A stretch of 64,000 bases of DNA, taken from B10-G9 sp963712165 (GTDB lineage Bacteria; Chloroflexota; Anaerolineae; Anaerolineales; UBA11858). The DNA lies in NCBI GenBank assembly GCA_963712165.1, contig CAVQGY010000002.1:310001-374000 (forward strand), given 5' to 3'. The number at the start of each line of letters is the position of its first letter. The stretch's first letter is position 1. A program made the translations under genes and the position numbers. The notes beneath the pieces were generated by a model. It saw nothing but the letters and a program-made list of their open reading frames with translations, did no database searches and was not told the DNA's origin. Shown here in pieces: positions 8,632-16,964 of the stretch.

Positions 8632-9387
8632 CTATGGCGATGGGGTCAATGTATATATCGCGCCCGGCGTGTTGGCGGTAGTTCCCGGAACTGTCGGTAC
8701 CGGGGTGACCAGGTTGACCCGCACACTCAAAGTCTGCCCGGGGAAGATCGAGTTGGGATCTTCCAGGTCGTTACGATCCAGGATATCTTCCACAGTGCTG
8801 CGCAGGGCCAGGGCAATCGATCCTATCGAGTCACCCGGTCGGACGATATATTCCACAGGGAAGCCCGGCTGGAGATCAAACGGGATCGGCGTGGTCGTAG
8901 GCACCGTAGCATCAGGAGCGGGGATGTATACCTCATCACCCCCATAAAGGATCGGATTAGTAAGGTCGAGATTCAGCCGGTCCTCACCCTTGTTGTACCA
9001 AAGCAAAGTAAAGATATCCACGCCGAATTTTTCAGCAATAGACCAGAAAGTGTCGTTTTCCTCAGCAGTATAGATCACCGCTCCGGAACGTGTTGGCTCA
9101 GGGCTGGGTGTAGGCGTGTCCGTGGGCGGAGATTCAGTAGGGGTCAGTGTAATAGTCGCAGTCGGCGGCACTGGAGTGGGCGTAAATGTTATTGTGGGAG
9201 TCGGTGTTTTAGAGGCAAAAATCGCCCCGATATCCAGTCTGGCCCCGGTCAGCCAAGTAATCACGAACGCGGCACCAAGGATAATCAGAAGGACAGCTCC
9301 GACAAACATGGCGATCGTTTGCCAGGATTGGGTTTTGCGTTTGCGGTAAGAGTCTATGATATCTTTGGTCGATTCTTGTTTACTCAT
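8632..9387 (-). CDS. Membrane-anchored protein with two LysM domains
   Basis: A 251-residue protein with a short basic cytoplasmic tail, one membrane segment at about residues 26-48 and a Thr/Pro-rich linker (TPTPTITFTPTP type, about 60-100). Two LysM modules follow: YTAEENDTFWSIAEKFGVD near 107 and YIVRPGDSIGSIALALRST near 182. A second Thr/Pro-rich tail ends the protein. LysM domains bind N-acetylglucosamine polymers such as peptidoglycan, so the protein probably tethers the membrane to the wall. No catalytic domain is present. The linker style is typical of Anaerolineae surface proteins. It lies downstream of the NBR1-Ig lipoprotein gene in the same direction. Confidence 0.88.
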   Translation of the reverse strand: MSKQESTKDIIDSYRKRKTQSWQTIAMFVGAVLLIILGAAFVITWLTGARLDIGAIFASKTPTPTITFTPTPVPPTATITLTPTESPPTDTPTPSPEPTRSGAVIYTAEENDTFWSIAEKFGVDIFTLLWYNKGEDRLNLDLTNPILYGGDEVYIPAPDATVPTTTPIPFDLQPGFPVEYIVRPGDSIGSIALALRSTVEDILDRNDLEDPNSIFPGQTLSVRVNLVTPVPTVPGTTANTPGAIYTLTPSP

Positions 9388-9522
9388 AGGATCTTTTCCT
9401 TCTTACACTGAGCACACATTGTACCATTTTCCAAAAAGGATAGACTGCGCCCAATCAAGTTCCCTGGACTTAATTCTACCTTAATTTTTACGGGCCAACC
9501 CACTGCACCGCCCAGCAAGTAC

Positions 9523-10686
9523 TTAGCGGTGGATTGAGAGGGAATCCCAAACTGCCTTTGTGTCAGTCGAATCAGTATTGGCAATTACCATCAGGAAAAC
9601 CTGGATGGTCTCCCCCTGATAGCTATCAAGATCGATCTCAAAGGATTTCATCTGCCCATCACAAATCTCCTTCCAATCCCAGAGTGTGCTCCGGGTCGAC
9701 GGGTCTTCAGCAATCATGATGGTGATTCTGTAGGTGACATCACCGCTCCCGCAAGATCCATTATAGTTTGTGGTCAGTCCCACCCGGCCAAATAGCAGAT
9801 CCCCGGAATTGACTTTATAGGTCGGGAAACGCCCAATGATATAGTTGCCCGCTCCCTGAGGAGGGTAGGTTGCCAGCAGCACTCCAGAAATATCTCCCCC
9901 TTCGAGAAATTGTTGATCCAAGAGGGCCACATATGGATCTCCCGGACCTCCGGGCAGATCAAAATTGAGGATATCCTCGCCCAGACCAACATAGTCAATG
10001 GGTACGGATCCACTTCCCCACGCAGCCTTGTCTGCCTGGATATTAAAATCAAACATCAATCCCGTCCCATCCACAACATTGATCTTGACCCAAAAAGCTT
10101 TCGAATAATCCCCAATGCCAAATCCCTCACCTTTGACATTGCGCAGCTTCCAGTTACCCTGATAAACCCCTGTTTCCTCTGGTGCGATCAAGTCCAGGGA
10201 AACATCGATCGTTTCACCAGGGAGAACAGGTTCGGATGTCAGGAATTGGGAGGTCGGCCCCCCCATAATATCCCCGCTATCGAAATAGAGCAGATATCCA
10301 ATCGTCCAAGGGCATGAACCAGCGTTTTCCAACCGCCAGATCTTGGTGAAAGCCTCCCCCGGCGCCAGGTCCATCTCATCGGGGATGGTTACATCCTTGA
10401 TAAATCTGACCCTGTCGCAAGGCGAGGAGGTCTCGTTTTTAGGACTCGTGGGAGTTAAAGCAGGTATGGCAAATGTCTCTTCGGGTTGGGGAGTAGAATC
10501 ATACTCTGGCAGGTCGGTTCCGGGAGATGCTGTCCTGTTAACACCTCCCAATGCCAATACTGTCCGAGCTGCTTCGGTGTAGAGAGCTCCGGGTTTACCT
10601 TCCGGCGGAATATTTTCCTGGGGCAAAGTGCAGGCGCTCAGCAGCGAAGACCCTATCAAAAGAAGAATCATCCAGCGCTTAACCAT
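9523..10686 (-). CDS. Lipoprotein with NBR1-like Ig domain
   Basis: A 387-residue exported lipoprotein with lipobox SSLLSAC (Cys near residue 18). Residues about 85-200 match the NBR1-type Ig-like domain: PDEMDLAPGEAFTKIWRLENAGSCPWTIGYLLYF, then MGGP and ETGVYQGNWKLRN. This domain is frequent in Chloroflexota secreted proteins. The C-terminal half (about 200-387) looks like another beta-rich, possibly carbohydrate- or ligand-binding module, without catalytic motifs. The start is uncertain: the chosen ATG has GGAGG only 2 nt upstream, an ATG lies 9 nt further up, and a GTG at 10719 also fits. A role at the cell surface is inferred. Confidence 0.8.
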   Translation of the reverse strand: MVKRWMILLLIGSSLLSACTLPQENIPPEGKPGALYTEAARTVLALGGVNRTASPGTDLPEYDSTPQPEETFAIPALTPTSPKNETSSPCDRVRFIKDVTIPDEMDLAPGEAFTKIWRLENAGSCPWTIGYLLYFDSGDIMGGPTSQFLTSEPVLPGETIDVSLDLIAPEETGVYQGNWKLRNVKGEGFGIGDYSKAFWVKINVVDGTGLMFDFNIQADKAAWGSGSVPIDYVGLGEDILNFDLPGGPGDPYVALLDQQFLEGGDISGVLLATYPPQGAGNYIIGRFPTYKVNSGDLLFGRVGLTTNYNGSCGSGDVTYRITIMIAEDPSTRSTLWDWKEICDGQMKSFEIDLDSYQGETIQVFLMVIANTDSTDTKAVWDSLSIHR

Positions 10687-10776
10687 ATCCTCCATCCAGA
10701 CCAGTTTTGATCCAACCACATTCTATCGCATAGCTCTGCAAGGCCCGCGTTGTTCGCGAATTGCACATCTCCAAGA

Positions 10777-11211
10777 TCAAACCTTTTGAAGATAACCAGG
10801 GTCCTTTCGGATCATATCCAGTGAATGCCGCAAATAATCATCGATAGGATAATCCTCGACTTTGTCCAGATCTACCCAGATATAGCCCTCTGCCTCCTCG
10901 TTCAAGCGGACTTCACCTGGCTCAACGCGGCACACAAAATCAAAGAAAATAAAATGCTTCTGTTCCCAGAAACATTCATCAAACACAAATTCCTGATAGC
11001 CTAAAAATTCCGCCCGGGTCAAATTCAAACCGGTTTCTTCTCTAATTTCTCGCCCCAGAGCTTCAAATAGATGTTCTCCCAATTCGACATGTCCGCCGGG
11101 GATGGTGTAATTCCCATGCCATTTGTGAGTCTGGACGATCAGGAGTTGATCATTATCATTGAAGATCAGGGCTCCAACAGTTGGTTCAGGATACTGCTGT
11201 TCCTTTTTCAT
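10777..11211 (-). CDS. NUDIX hydrolase
   Basis: A 144-residue NUDIX enzyme. The Nudix box is complete (GGHVELGEHLFEALGREI followed by REETGL, about residues 40-63), giving the Glu cluster that binds Mg or Mn. Such enzymes cleave nucleoside diphosphates linked to other groups. The substrate cannot be told; the N-terminal PTVGALIFNDNDQLLIVQTHKW and the C-terminal EAEGYIWVDLDKV are general family features. The gene lies 58 nt downstream of miaB on the same strand and may be cotranscribed. The ribosome site is weak. Confidence 0.88.
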   Translation of the reverse strand: MKKEQQYPEPTVGALIFNDNDQLLIVQTHKWHGNYTIPGGHVELGEHLFEALGREIREETGLNLTRAEFLGYQEFVFDECFWEQKHFIFFDFVCRVEPGEVRLNEEAEGYIWVDLDKVEDYPIDDYLRHSLDMIRKDPGYLQKV

Positions 11212-11269
11212 TTTTATTTCCAGGGTGTCATAACGATTGAATAATCCAAAATCATTGGCCGTTGACTCA

Positions 11270-12598
11270 TTAAAGTTCCTGAAGGCGGCCTTGCATAGAC
11301 CATGGTCCTGTCCAGGTGATGATCACTTCTTCAATTCTTCCCAGGAGGTTGTGCTCACTTTCCACGAAGACAAGTTTATTGGTTGGAGTGCGTCCCCGCC
11401 AACGCCCCTTCTGCTGGCCCTCGAACAAGACTTCCACAATGCCGTCCAGATAACTGCGGTTAATATCAGCTGCTATCCTCTCTTGGAGTTCCTCTACCAG
11501 CCTAAAGCGGCGCCATTTCTCATCATCAGGCACATCATCTTCCATTTTTCTTGCCGCTACTGTGCCCGGCCTGACAGAATACCGGGCCAAATGAACCACA
11601 TCCAGTTTCAACTCGTCCAGCAAATCATATGAGCTTTGGAAATATTCCTTTGTCTCTCCAGGAAATCCCACGATCACATCCGTGGCGATACTTACGCCCT
11701 TAATCCTTTCCCGGATCTGGCCAATGAGATCGCGGTACTGTTTGATGGAATACTCCCTTTTCATTTCCCGCAGAACCTGGTCGTGGCCAGCCTGATGAGG
11801 TACTTCAATATGGGGCATCAATTTCGGCAGCTCAGCCACCACATCCATCAATTCCGTACTGAACCAATTTGGATGGGAAGTCAGAAATCGGATCCGTTCC
11901 AAACCATCAACGTCATGAATTAATCTTAATAAGGACGATAATCTGGTTGGCTGGGGCAGATCCAAGCCATAGCGGTCTACGATCTGTCCCAATAATGTGA
12001 TTTCTTTTACTCCCTGGGATGCCAGGGAGCGGACTTCATTCAGGACATCCTCCACTGGCCGGCTGCGTTCCACACCCCGGCGATAGGGGATGATGCAGTA
12101 AGTACATGCATGAGAGCAGCCCAGCACAACAGGCACAAAGGCGGAAACCAGATTATCCCGGTCCTCAGCCGGGAGGGTCAATTCCCCATCCATAAAGGCA
12201 AAACGACGCGATGTGGCTTCTTGCTCCCAGGTCTTGGTCTCGTCCTGAGTTAAGAGAGCCATCAGCGGTCCTGGGTCTGATGGAGGGGAAAATACGTCCA
12301 CATGAGGAAACTGCGCTTCTAGGTCTGCTGTGCCTTTGATTCCCACCAAGCAGCCCATGACATTGATGACCACCTCCGGGTTTCGTTGTTTGAGGTTCTT
12401 TAAGGAACCAATCCTACCGACCGCACTATCTTCCGCGCTTTGGCGCACAACGCAGGTGTTCAGCACAACCACATCTGCATCTTCCGCCCGAGCGGTGGGT
12501 TGAAAATCCAATCCCTCCAATGCCGATGCCACCCGGCGTGAATCCGCCACGTTCATTTGACATCCGGAGGTCCATATATGATATTTCATGGGGGCCAT
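11270..12598 (-). CDS. miaB: tRNA-2-methylthio-N6-dimethylallyladenosine synthase
   Basis: A 442-residue methylthiotransferase that adds a methylthio group to isopentenyl-adenosine at tRNA position 37. The N-terminal UPF0004 domain has its three Fe-S Cys in SGCQMN (near 13), NTCVVR (near 49) and MGC (near 83). The radical-SAM cluster is CSHACTYC near 155. A C-terminal TRAM-like region (IVEVLFEGQQKGRWRGRTPTNKLVFV) binds RNA. Two family signatures deviate from Escherichia coli MiaB (GQIVDRYG, and VPHQAGHDQV for PVQSGSD), which may be a lineage variant. A shorter start, three codons in, fits equally well. Confidence 0.9.
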   Translation of the reverse strand: MAPMKYHIWTSGCQMNVADSRRVASALEGLDFQPTARAEDADVVVLNTCVVRQSAEDSAVGRIGSLKNLKQRNPEVVINVMGCLVGIKGTADLEAQFPHVDVFSPPSDPGPLMALLTQDETKTWEQEATSRRFAFMDGELTLPAEDRDNLVSAFVPVVLGCSHACTYCIIPYRRGVERSRPVEDVLNEVRSLASQGVKEITLLGQIVDRYGLDLPQPTRLSSLLRLIHDVDGLERIRFLTSHPNWFSTELMDVVAELPKLMPHIEVPHQAGHDQVLREMKREYSIKQYRDLIGQIRERIKGVSIATDVIVGFPGETKEYFQSSYDLLDELKLDVVHLARYSVRPGTVAARKMEDDVPDDEKWRRFRLVEELQERIAADINRSYLDGIVEVLFEGQQKGRWRGRTPTNKLVFVESEHNLLGRIEEVIITWTGPWSMQGRLQEL

Positions 12599-12662
12599 TA
12601 TATCGCATTGAGAGTATAGAACCAGGAAGTCACCTACAATACTTGCCCCACCAGGCCCATCA

Positions 12663-12708
12663 CTATAAAAATGCTGGGCGTCCGCCGCATTCCCAGACGC
12701 CCAGCATT
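12663..12708 (-). terminator. Rho-independent terminator after the SWIM gene
   Basis: A 13-bp stem AATGCTGGGCGTC / GACGCCCAGCATT is followed on the minus strand by TTTTATAG. It separates the SWIM mini-gene from miaB downstream. Confidence 0.85.
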
Positions 12709-12742
12709 GATTCGAACAAAAAACTGTATGTTATTGAATTCT

Positions 12743-12982
12743 CTAGTCCAGAGTCAGATCCGCCTCCTCGATGAGGATGCGCTCCAGGGCCATGGTATGG
12801 CTGCAGCGCTCCCTGGTTTGGAAGAAATCACAATCGCAACGCCACTCCCCATCCTTATAAGAGACCTGGTGAGCGTTATTCTGCCCTTGCAGTGTCACGG
12901 AAAGGGCGTTGATCTTGATCCGTTCACGCTCGGTGGCGTATTGTTTCGATTTTTGGATTTTTCCAATCATCCCAGAATCCAT
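12743..12982 (-). CDS. Small SWIM zinc-finger protein
   Basis: A 79-residue protein consisting almost entirely of a SWIM zinc finger. After an N-terminal basic, charged segment come two strands (KINALSVTLQGQNNAHQVSYKDG), then WRCDCDFFQTRERCSHTMALERIL, the CxCx(n)CxH motif that binds zinc. SWIM domains bind DNA or proteins and normally sit in larger proteins such as transposases, MEKK1 or SWI2 ATPases, so a stand-alone copy is notable. The start at 12982 is chosen because GGAGGTGAAAAGT precedes it ideally; a longer frame to 13039 would run through the upstream hairpin. It is bracketed by two terminator-like hairpins, so it is probably its own transcription unit. Confidence 0.85.
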   Translation of the reverse strand: MDSGMIGKIQKSKQYATERERIKINALSVTLQGQNNAHQVSYKDGEWRCDCDFFQTRERCSHTMALERILIEEADLTLD

Positions 12983-13005
12983 ACTTTTCACCTCCACATA
13001 CAAAG

Positions 13006-13037
13006 AAATAAAAAGCACGCAGCCTGAGCATGCGTGC
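13006..13037 (-). terminator. Terminator-like hairpin ahead of the SWIM gene
   Basis: On the minus strand GCACGCA / TGCGTGC with a 9-nt loop is followed by TTTTTATTTCTTTG. It lies about 140 nt beyond the GNAT stop and 33 nt before the SWIM start codon. It may end the GNAT transcript or act as an attenuator in the SWIM leader. Confidence 0.6.
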
Positions 13038-13175
13038 ATTGGGTCCTATCGGTCAGCTATTCTTTTTGAGTCAACCTTTCCCATAATTGACCACCTTTAA
13101 CACTCCACCAGTATACGTCGTTTGTTTTATAAAGTCAACGAGAACCCGTTCGCAGACCAGAACCAAAGGCCGCAA

Positions 13176-14159
13176 TTAACCCTCATATTTCATCCAGATC
13201 AAGATCCGATCAGGTTTGAACCAGTGCGTTTCCAGAGCTTGATTGGTCTTCCGGGCAGGAAAGTTCAGGCGCAATGGGCGCTTCAGCCCCGGTTCAGCCA
13301 GCCAGACTGGTAAAAAGGTATCCAACAGAACTCCTTCCATTTCTGGCGTGGAAGCCAGCCAGATCCAGTCTGCCTGCGTTTTTGAGGATTGCCAGGAAAT
13401 AACGCCGATCAATTCTCTTCCAGCCATCACTGACCACTGATAGATCTTGGGGTCGATCAGGGTCAAGCGAGTCAACCTGCCTGTCAATCCACCCCGCAGA
13501 TATTGAGGTTGGAAAGGGAGATGCCAGCGCACCTCCGGTGGATAGTTCTTTTCAAGCCAGACTCGCTGCTGTTTCCAATGACCCTGGCGATGGGGTACTA
13601 CCTGGAAACCAGGAACCTGCCAATCCTTAAACCCTGCAGGCACATCCTCCGGCTGAAGTATCCAGGTAGTTCGGCGCGAGATTTCACAAAAACCCTGACG
13701 GAGATAAAGATCGACGGCTCCTTGATTTCCTTCATCTACCTGGAGCCAAATTCCATCCAGTTTCCGCGGCAGCAGAAAATCAAGGGCTTGGCTGACCAAG
13801 GAACGCGCAATGCCCTTACGCTGATAATCTGGATGGACTGCCACATTGGCAATCATATAATAATGTTTTCCATCAACATGATATGGAACCAGGCTTAAAT
13901 TACCGATGATCTCACCTGCTTCCTCCCAAACATAACCGGTAAAAGGCATGGAGACCCGGCCGGCCATATGATAAGCCCATTCCTGGAAGCGCTTATTATG
14001 CGCGGATGAGCGCATCTTGCGCAGCAGGGCTTCTCCGTCCGCGGAGAGGCGATCAGCGAAGCACAGCTCAACCAGATCTGACACAGGAAGCATGTCCGTG
14101 CGTACATCAAAACCTCGGATAGGTAAAGGAACGGCATCGCCGGTTGTTTTCAAAACCAT
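13176..14159 (-). CDS. Tandem GNAT-fold N-acetyltransferase
   Basis: A 327-residue protein with two GNAT-like halves. The first carries the acetyl-CoA-binding signature HPDYQRKGIARSLVSQAL near residue 115 and a typical end (VDLYLRQGFCEISRRT). The second half (from about 185) keeps the general strand pattern (YQWSVMAGRELIGVISWQS) but lacks a clear pyrophosphate-binding motif, so it is probably degenerate and may form the substrate site. The acceptor is unknown. The gene is transcribed away from the epimerase gene at 14387, leaving a 227-bp divergent region. Confidence 0.8.
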   Translation of the reverse strand: MVLKTTGDAVPLPIRGFDVRTDMLPVSDLVELCFADRLSADGEALLRKMRSSAHNKRFQEWAYHMAGRVSMPFTGYVWEEAGEIIGNLSLVPYHVDGKHYYMIANVAVHPDYQRKGIARSLVSQALDFLLPRKLDGIWLQVDEGNQGAVDLYLRQGFCEISRRTTWILQPEDVPAGFKDWQVPGFQVVPHRQGHWKQQRVWLEKNYPPEVRWHLPFQPQYLRGGLTGRLTRLTLIDPKIYQWSVMAGRELIGVISWQSSKTQADWIWLASTPEMEGVLLDTFLPVWLAEPGLKRPLRLNFPARKTNQALETHWFKPDRILIWMKYEG

Positions 14160-14386
14160 GGAAATGATTTTACCATCAGGCCTGAGGTTGATTGCCCTTG
14201 GCAGGATTGGAGTGATTAATGACCCGAGGAACTCAGGACATGAGGGATGGGTATGCCTAAATGATGACAGATAACTACAAAACCAAATAGTGATAAAATC
14301 TAAGCACTGATGGATTCAACAAACCGAATTGTAGATAAGTATTCTCATTCTTGGACAATAATCGAGGGATGAAAAAGGAAGTGATT

Positions 14387-15406
14387 ATGTCAAACAAAAC
14401 GAAAGTTCTTGTGACGGGCGCGGGGGGATTCATAGGAACTCATTTAGTAAGTAGTCTCAAAAAACAGGGGTATTGGGTACGCGGAGTCGATCTGAAATAC
14501 CCTGAATTTAGCGAGACTGACGCGGACGAATTTGAGATCCTCGATCTTCGCCGATGGGAAAATTGCCAACAAGCGACACGCAATATAGACGAAGTGTATG
14601 CCTTAGCTGCTGATATGGGAGGCATGGGATATATTTCCTCAAATCACGCCCAAATATTGCACAATAACATCCTGATCAATGTGCATACAATCGAGGCAGC
14701 CAGAGAAAATGGCATCAAAAAGTACTTGTTTTCGTCTTCAGCCTGTATTTACCCGGAATACCTCCAGGAAGTCACAAATGTTGCTCCATTAAAGGAAACT
14801 GATGCCTATCCTGCAGCTCCCCAAGATGCCTATGGCTGGGAGAAGTTGACCACTGAAAATCTTTGCATGAGGTACCATGAAGCATTCGATATGAAGGTTT
14901 ATATCGTTAGATTCCATAATGTTTATGGCCCTCTTGGAACATGGGAAGGTGGTCGTGAAAAAGTCCCTGCTGCATTTTGCAGGAAAGCGGCAGTGGCAAA
15001 ATTGACCGGCAATGCAGAATTCGAGATTTGGGGCGATGGTGAGCAAACAAGGTCTTTTTGTTATATCGATGATATTATTTTGGGTCTTCACAAGTTGATG
15101 CAATCCGATTTCCATGAACCCCTCAATATGGGGCGTGATCGCATGGTCTCAATCAATGAACTTGCTGATATCGTATCTGATGTTGCAGGGATTGAAATTG
15201 AGAAGAACCACGTAGAAGGGCCAGAGGGAGTCAGGGGCAGAAATTCTGATAATACTCTTCTCAAAAAAGTATTAGACTGGTCTCCAGAAATATCCCTTGA
15301 ACAAGGAATGGTTACCACTTATAAGTGGATCGAGGAGCAAGTTCAAGAAAAATATGGCCAATCGAATGATGATGTAGGCAAGCTTTCTCACAGCAAGGTG
15401 GTTTGA
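14387..15406 (+). CDS. GDP-mannose 3,5-epimerase-like NAD-dependent epimerase
   Basis: A 339-residue extended SDR enzyme. The NAD motif is TGAGGFIG near residue 10. It resembles plant GDP-mannose 3,5-epimerase strikingly: ADMGGMGYI, SSACIYPE (catalytic Cys), YGWEK (Tyr and Lys), RFHNVYGPLGTW, GGREKVPAAFCRKA (second Lys) and GDGEQTRSFCYIDD. It would interconvert GDP-mannose and GDP-L-galactose/gulose for surface polysaccharide. The start at 14387 has AAGGA at the right distance; TTG 14351 and ATG 14369 are poorer. By eye the gene is more A/T-rich than its neighbours, which with the lack of linked sugar genes hints at lateral transfer. Confidence 0.85.
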   Translation: MSNKTKVLVTGAGGFIGTHLVSSLKKQGYWVRGVDLKYPEFSETDADEFEILDLRRWENCQQATRNIDEVYALAADMGGMGYISSNHAQILHNNILINVHTIEAARENGIKKYLFSSSACIYPEYLQEVTNVAPLKETDAYPAAPQDAYGWEKLTTENLCMRYHEAFDMKVYIVRFHNVYGPLGTWEGGREKVPAAFCRKAAVAKLTGNAEFEIWGDGEQTRSFCYIDDIILGLHKLMQSDFHEPLNMGRDRMVSINELADIVSDVAGIEIEKNHVEGPEGVRGRNSDNTLLKKVLDWSPEISLEQGMVTTYKWIEEQVQEKYGQSNDDVGKLSHSKVV

Positions 15407-15419
15407 TATTTAATTGATC

Positions 15420-15454
15420 GTGGCGACCCTGAGGGTCGCCACAATAATTCTTTT
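15420..15454 (+). terminator. Rho-independent terminator after the epimerase gene
   Basis: A perfect GTGGCGACC / GGGTCGCCAC stem with a CTGA loop region is followed by AATAATTCTTTT, 14 nt after the epimerase stop. Confidence 0.85.
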
Positions 15455-15460
15455 GATAAG

Positions 15461-15489
15461 AACCGGGGTAGGTTTCAACCGCCCCGGTT
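15461..15489 (-). terminator. Possible terminator after dtd
   Basis: AACCGGGG / CCCCGGTT with a 13-nt loop lies about 28 nt beyond the dtd stop. The T-run after it on the minus strand is poor (TTCTTATC), so termination is uncertain. Confidence 0.4.
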
Positions 15490-15516
15490 TAATGTTAACG
15501 GTCATGTGAATCAGGT

Positions 15517-15954
15517 TTACACCTCGAGCGAGATAGTCACCGGCCCATCATTGATGATCTCCACCACCATATGCGCTCCAAACTCACCTTCGCCGGTCGG
15601 TATCCCCAGATCGCGTAAACTCTGAGCAAAAAATGTTGATAGGGGCCTGGCAATATCGGGTGGGGCAGCATCCGTGAAACTCGGCCTGTGGCCGCGACGA
15701 GTATCCGCAAACAGGGTAAATTGTGGGATCACCAAAGCTTCTCCTCCCGCATCAAGGAGAGAGATATTCATCTTTCGCTGACCATCCGGGAAGATACGCA
15801 TTTGGGCGATTTTTTCAGCCATTTTTTTGGCAGAAGCTTCATCATCCGTCGGTCCTACACCCAGCAAGATGACCAATCCTTTCCCAATATCAGCCAGGAT
15901 CATCCCATCCACTGTAACACTTCCCCGCTGTACGCGCTGGACGACTGCTTTCAC
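15517..15954 (-). CDS. dtd: D-aminoacyl-tRNA deacylase
   Basis: A 145-residue DTD enzyme that removes D-amino acids (and glycine from tRNA-Ala) mischarged onto tRNA. The start MKAVVQRVQRGSVTVDG and the end GPVT within NDGPVTISLEV are diagnostic; the Gly-cisPro site is present. The other conserved motif, normally SQFTL, reads PQFTL here (near residue 79), a Ser-to-Pro change at a position near the active site. The length is exactly typical. It follows trpS by 3 nt, forming a translation-related operon with trpS and the selenoprotein gene. Confidence 0.93.
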   Translation of the reverse strand: MKAVVQRVQRGSVTVDGMILADIGKGLVILLGVGPTDDEASAKKMAEKIAQMRIFPDGQRKMNISLLDAGGEALVIPQFTLFADTRRGHRPSFTDAAPPDIARPLSTFFAQSLRDLGIPTGEGEFGAHMVVEIINDGPVTISLEV

Positions 15955-15957
15955 AGC

Positions 15958-16959
15958 TTACTTCCTCGATCCAAAAAATCCTATCGCCTCCCGGACTTCG
16001 GACATCGTATCCCCGGCAATCACCTTGGCTCGATTAGCACCATCTTCAAGTACATCCTGCACAAATTTGGGATCCTGGGCCAATTCCCCCCTTTTTGTCC
16101 GGAAAGGTACCAGATATTGATTGAGATTGAGCGCTAATTTCCGTTTGCAATCCACGCAGCCAATACCCGCTGACCGGCATTCCTGGTTGATTTCATCGAT
16201 TTCATTCTGCGAAGAGAAGATCTTATGCAGAGTGAACACATTACATACATCCGGGTTGCCTGGATCATCTCTTCTGATGCGCTGAGGGTCTGTAACCATG
16301 CTCATGATCCGCTTTTCCGTTTCTTCCGGGGTTGCTGCCAGCTCAATGTGGTTATCCAGGCTTTTACTCATCTTGCGTTCCCCATCTATCCCCAGGACCT
16401 TGGGAACCTGGGTGATCTTAGCCTGCGGTTCAACCAGGATGTCGGTCTCATAACGGTGATTAAAGGAGCGCACCACTTCGCGAGCAAACTCCAGGTGGGG
16501 GATCTGATCGGTGCCGACAGGGACGACATCCGCTTTATAGAGCAGAATATCTGCTGACATGAGGACTGGATAGCCTACCAATCCGTAGTTGACATTGTCT
16601 GGATTATCGCGGACTTTTTCTTTGAAAGTGGGCAAGGCTGTAAGCTTGCCAAGGGGAGTCACCATAGACAGAATAGTATGCAGTTCCATCACTTCAGGGA
16701 CATGCGACTGTACAAATATGATGCTTTTACCAGGATCCATCCCAGCAGCCAGCCAATCCAGAGTCATTTCCTGGGTGTTCAGGGCTAAGTCATGGGTGGT
16801 TTCCACAGTCGTCAGGGCATGAATATCCACCACGCAGTATACTGCCCGGTAATCATCTTGCAGAGCCACGTAATTCTTGATGGCGCCCAGGTAATTTCCT
16901 AAATGCTGGCGACCCGTAGGCCGAGCACCCGAAAAGACTCTGCCTTTTTTTTCAGTCAT
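15958..16959 (-). CDS. trpS: Tryptophanyl-tRNA synthetase
   Basis: A 333-residue class I synthetase charging tRNA-Trp. The HIGH-type motif is PTGRQHLGNYLGA near residue 15 and the KMSKS loop is in GERKMSKSLDN near 193. VDIHALT, VPVGTDQIPHLEFAREV and GYPVLMSADILLY are characteristic of bacterial TrpRS. A Cys pair near the C-terminal third (GIGCVDCKRKLA) is seen in a subset of family members. It lies 5 nt downstream of the selenoprotein gene and 3 nt upstream of dtd. Confidence 0.95.
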   Translation of the reverse strand: MTEKKGRVFSGARPTGRQHLGNYLGAIKNYVALQDDYRAVYCVVDIHALTTVETTHDLALNTQEMTLDWLAAGMDPGKSIIFVQSHVPEVMELHTILSMVTPLGKLTALPTFKEKVRDNPDNVNYGLVGYPVLMSADILLYKADVVPVGTDQIPHLEFAREVVRSFNHRYETDILVEPQAKITQVPKVLGIDGERKMSKSLDNHIELAATPEETEKRIMSMVTDPQRIRRDDPGNPDVCNVFTLHKIFSSQNEIDEINQECRSAGIGCVDCKRKLALNLNQYLVPFRTKRGELAQDPKFVQDVLEDGANRAKVIAGDTMSEVREAIGFFGSRK

Positions 16960-16964
16960 GCAAA

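Noticed and set aside
8394..8681. A plus-strand frame crossing the Fur box
   Set aside because: It runs through the promoter and operator and antisense to the LysM gene end; there is no ribosome site.
9384..9584. A 66-codon minus-strand frame ending in CAQCKKEKIL before the LysM gene
   Set aside because: It overlaps the NBR1-Ig gene end in another frame and has no ribosome site. The single CxxC is not enough evidence.
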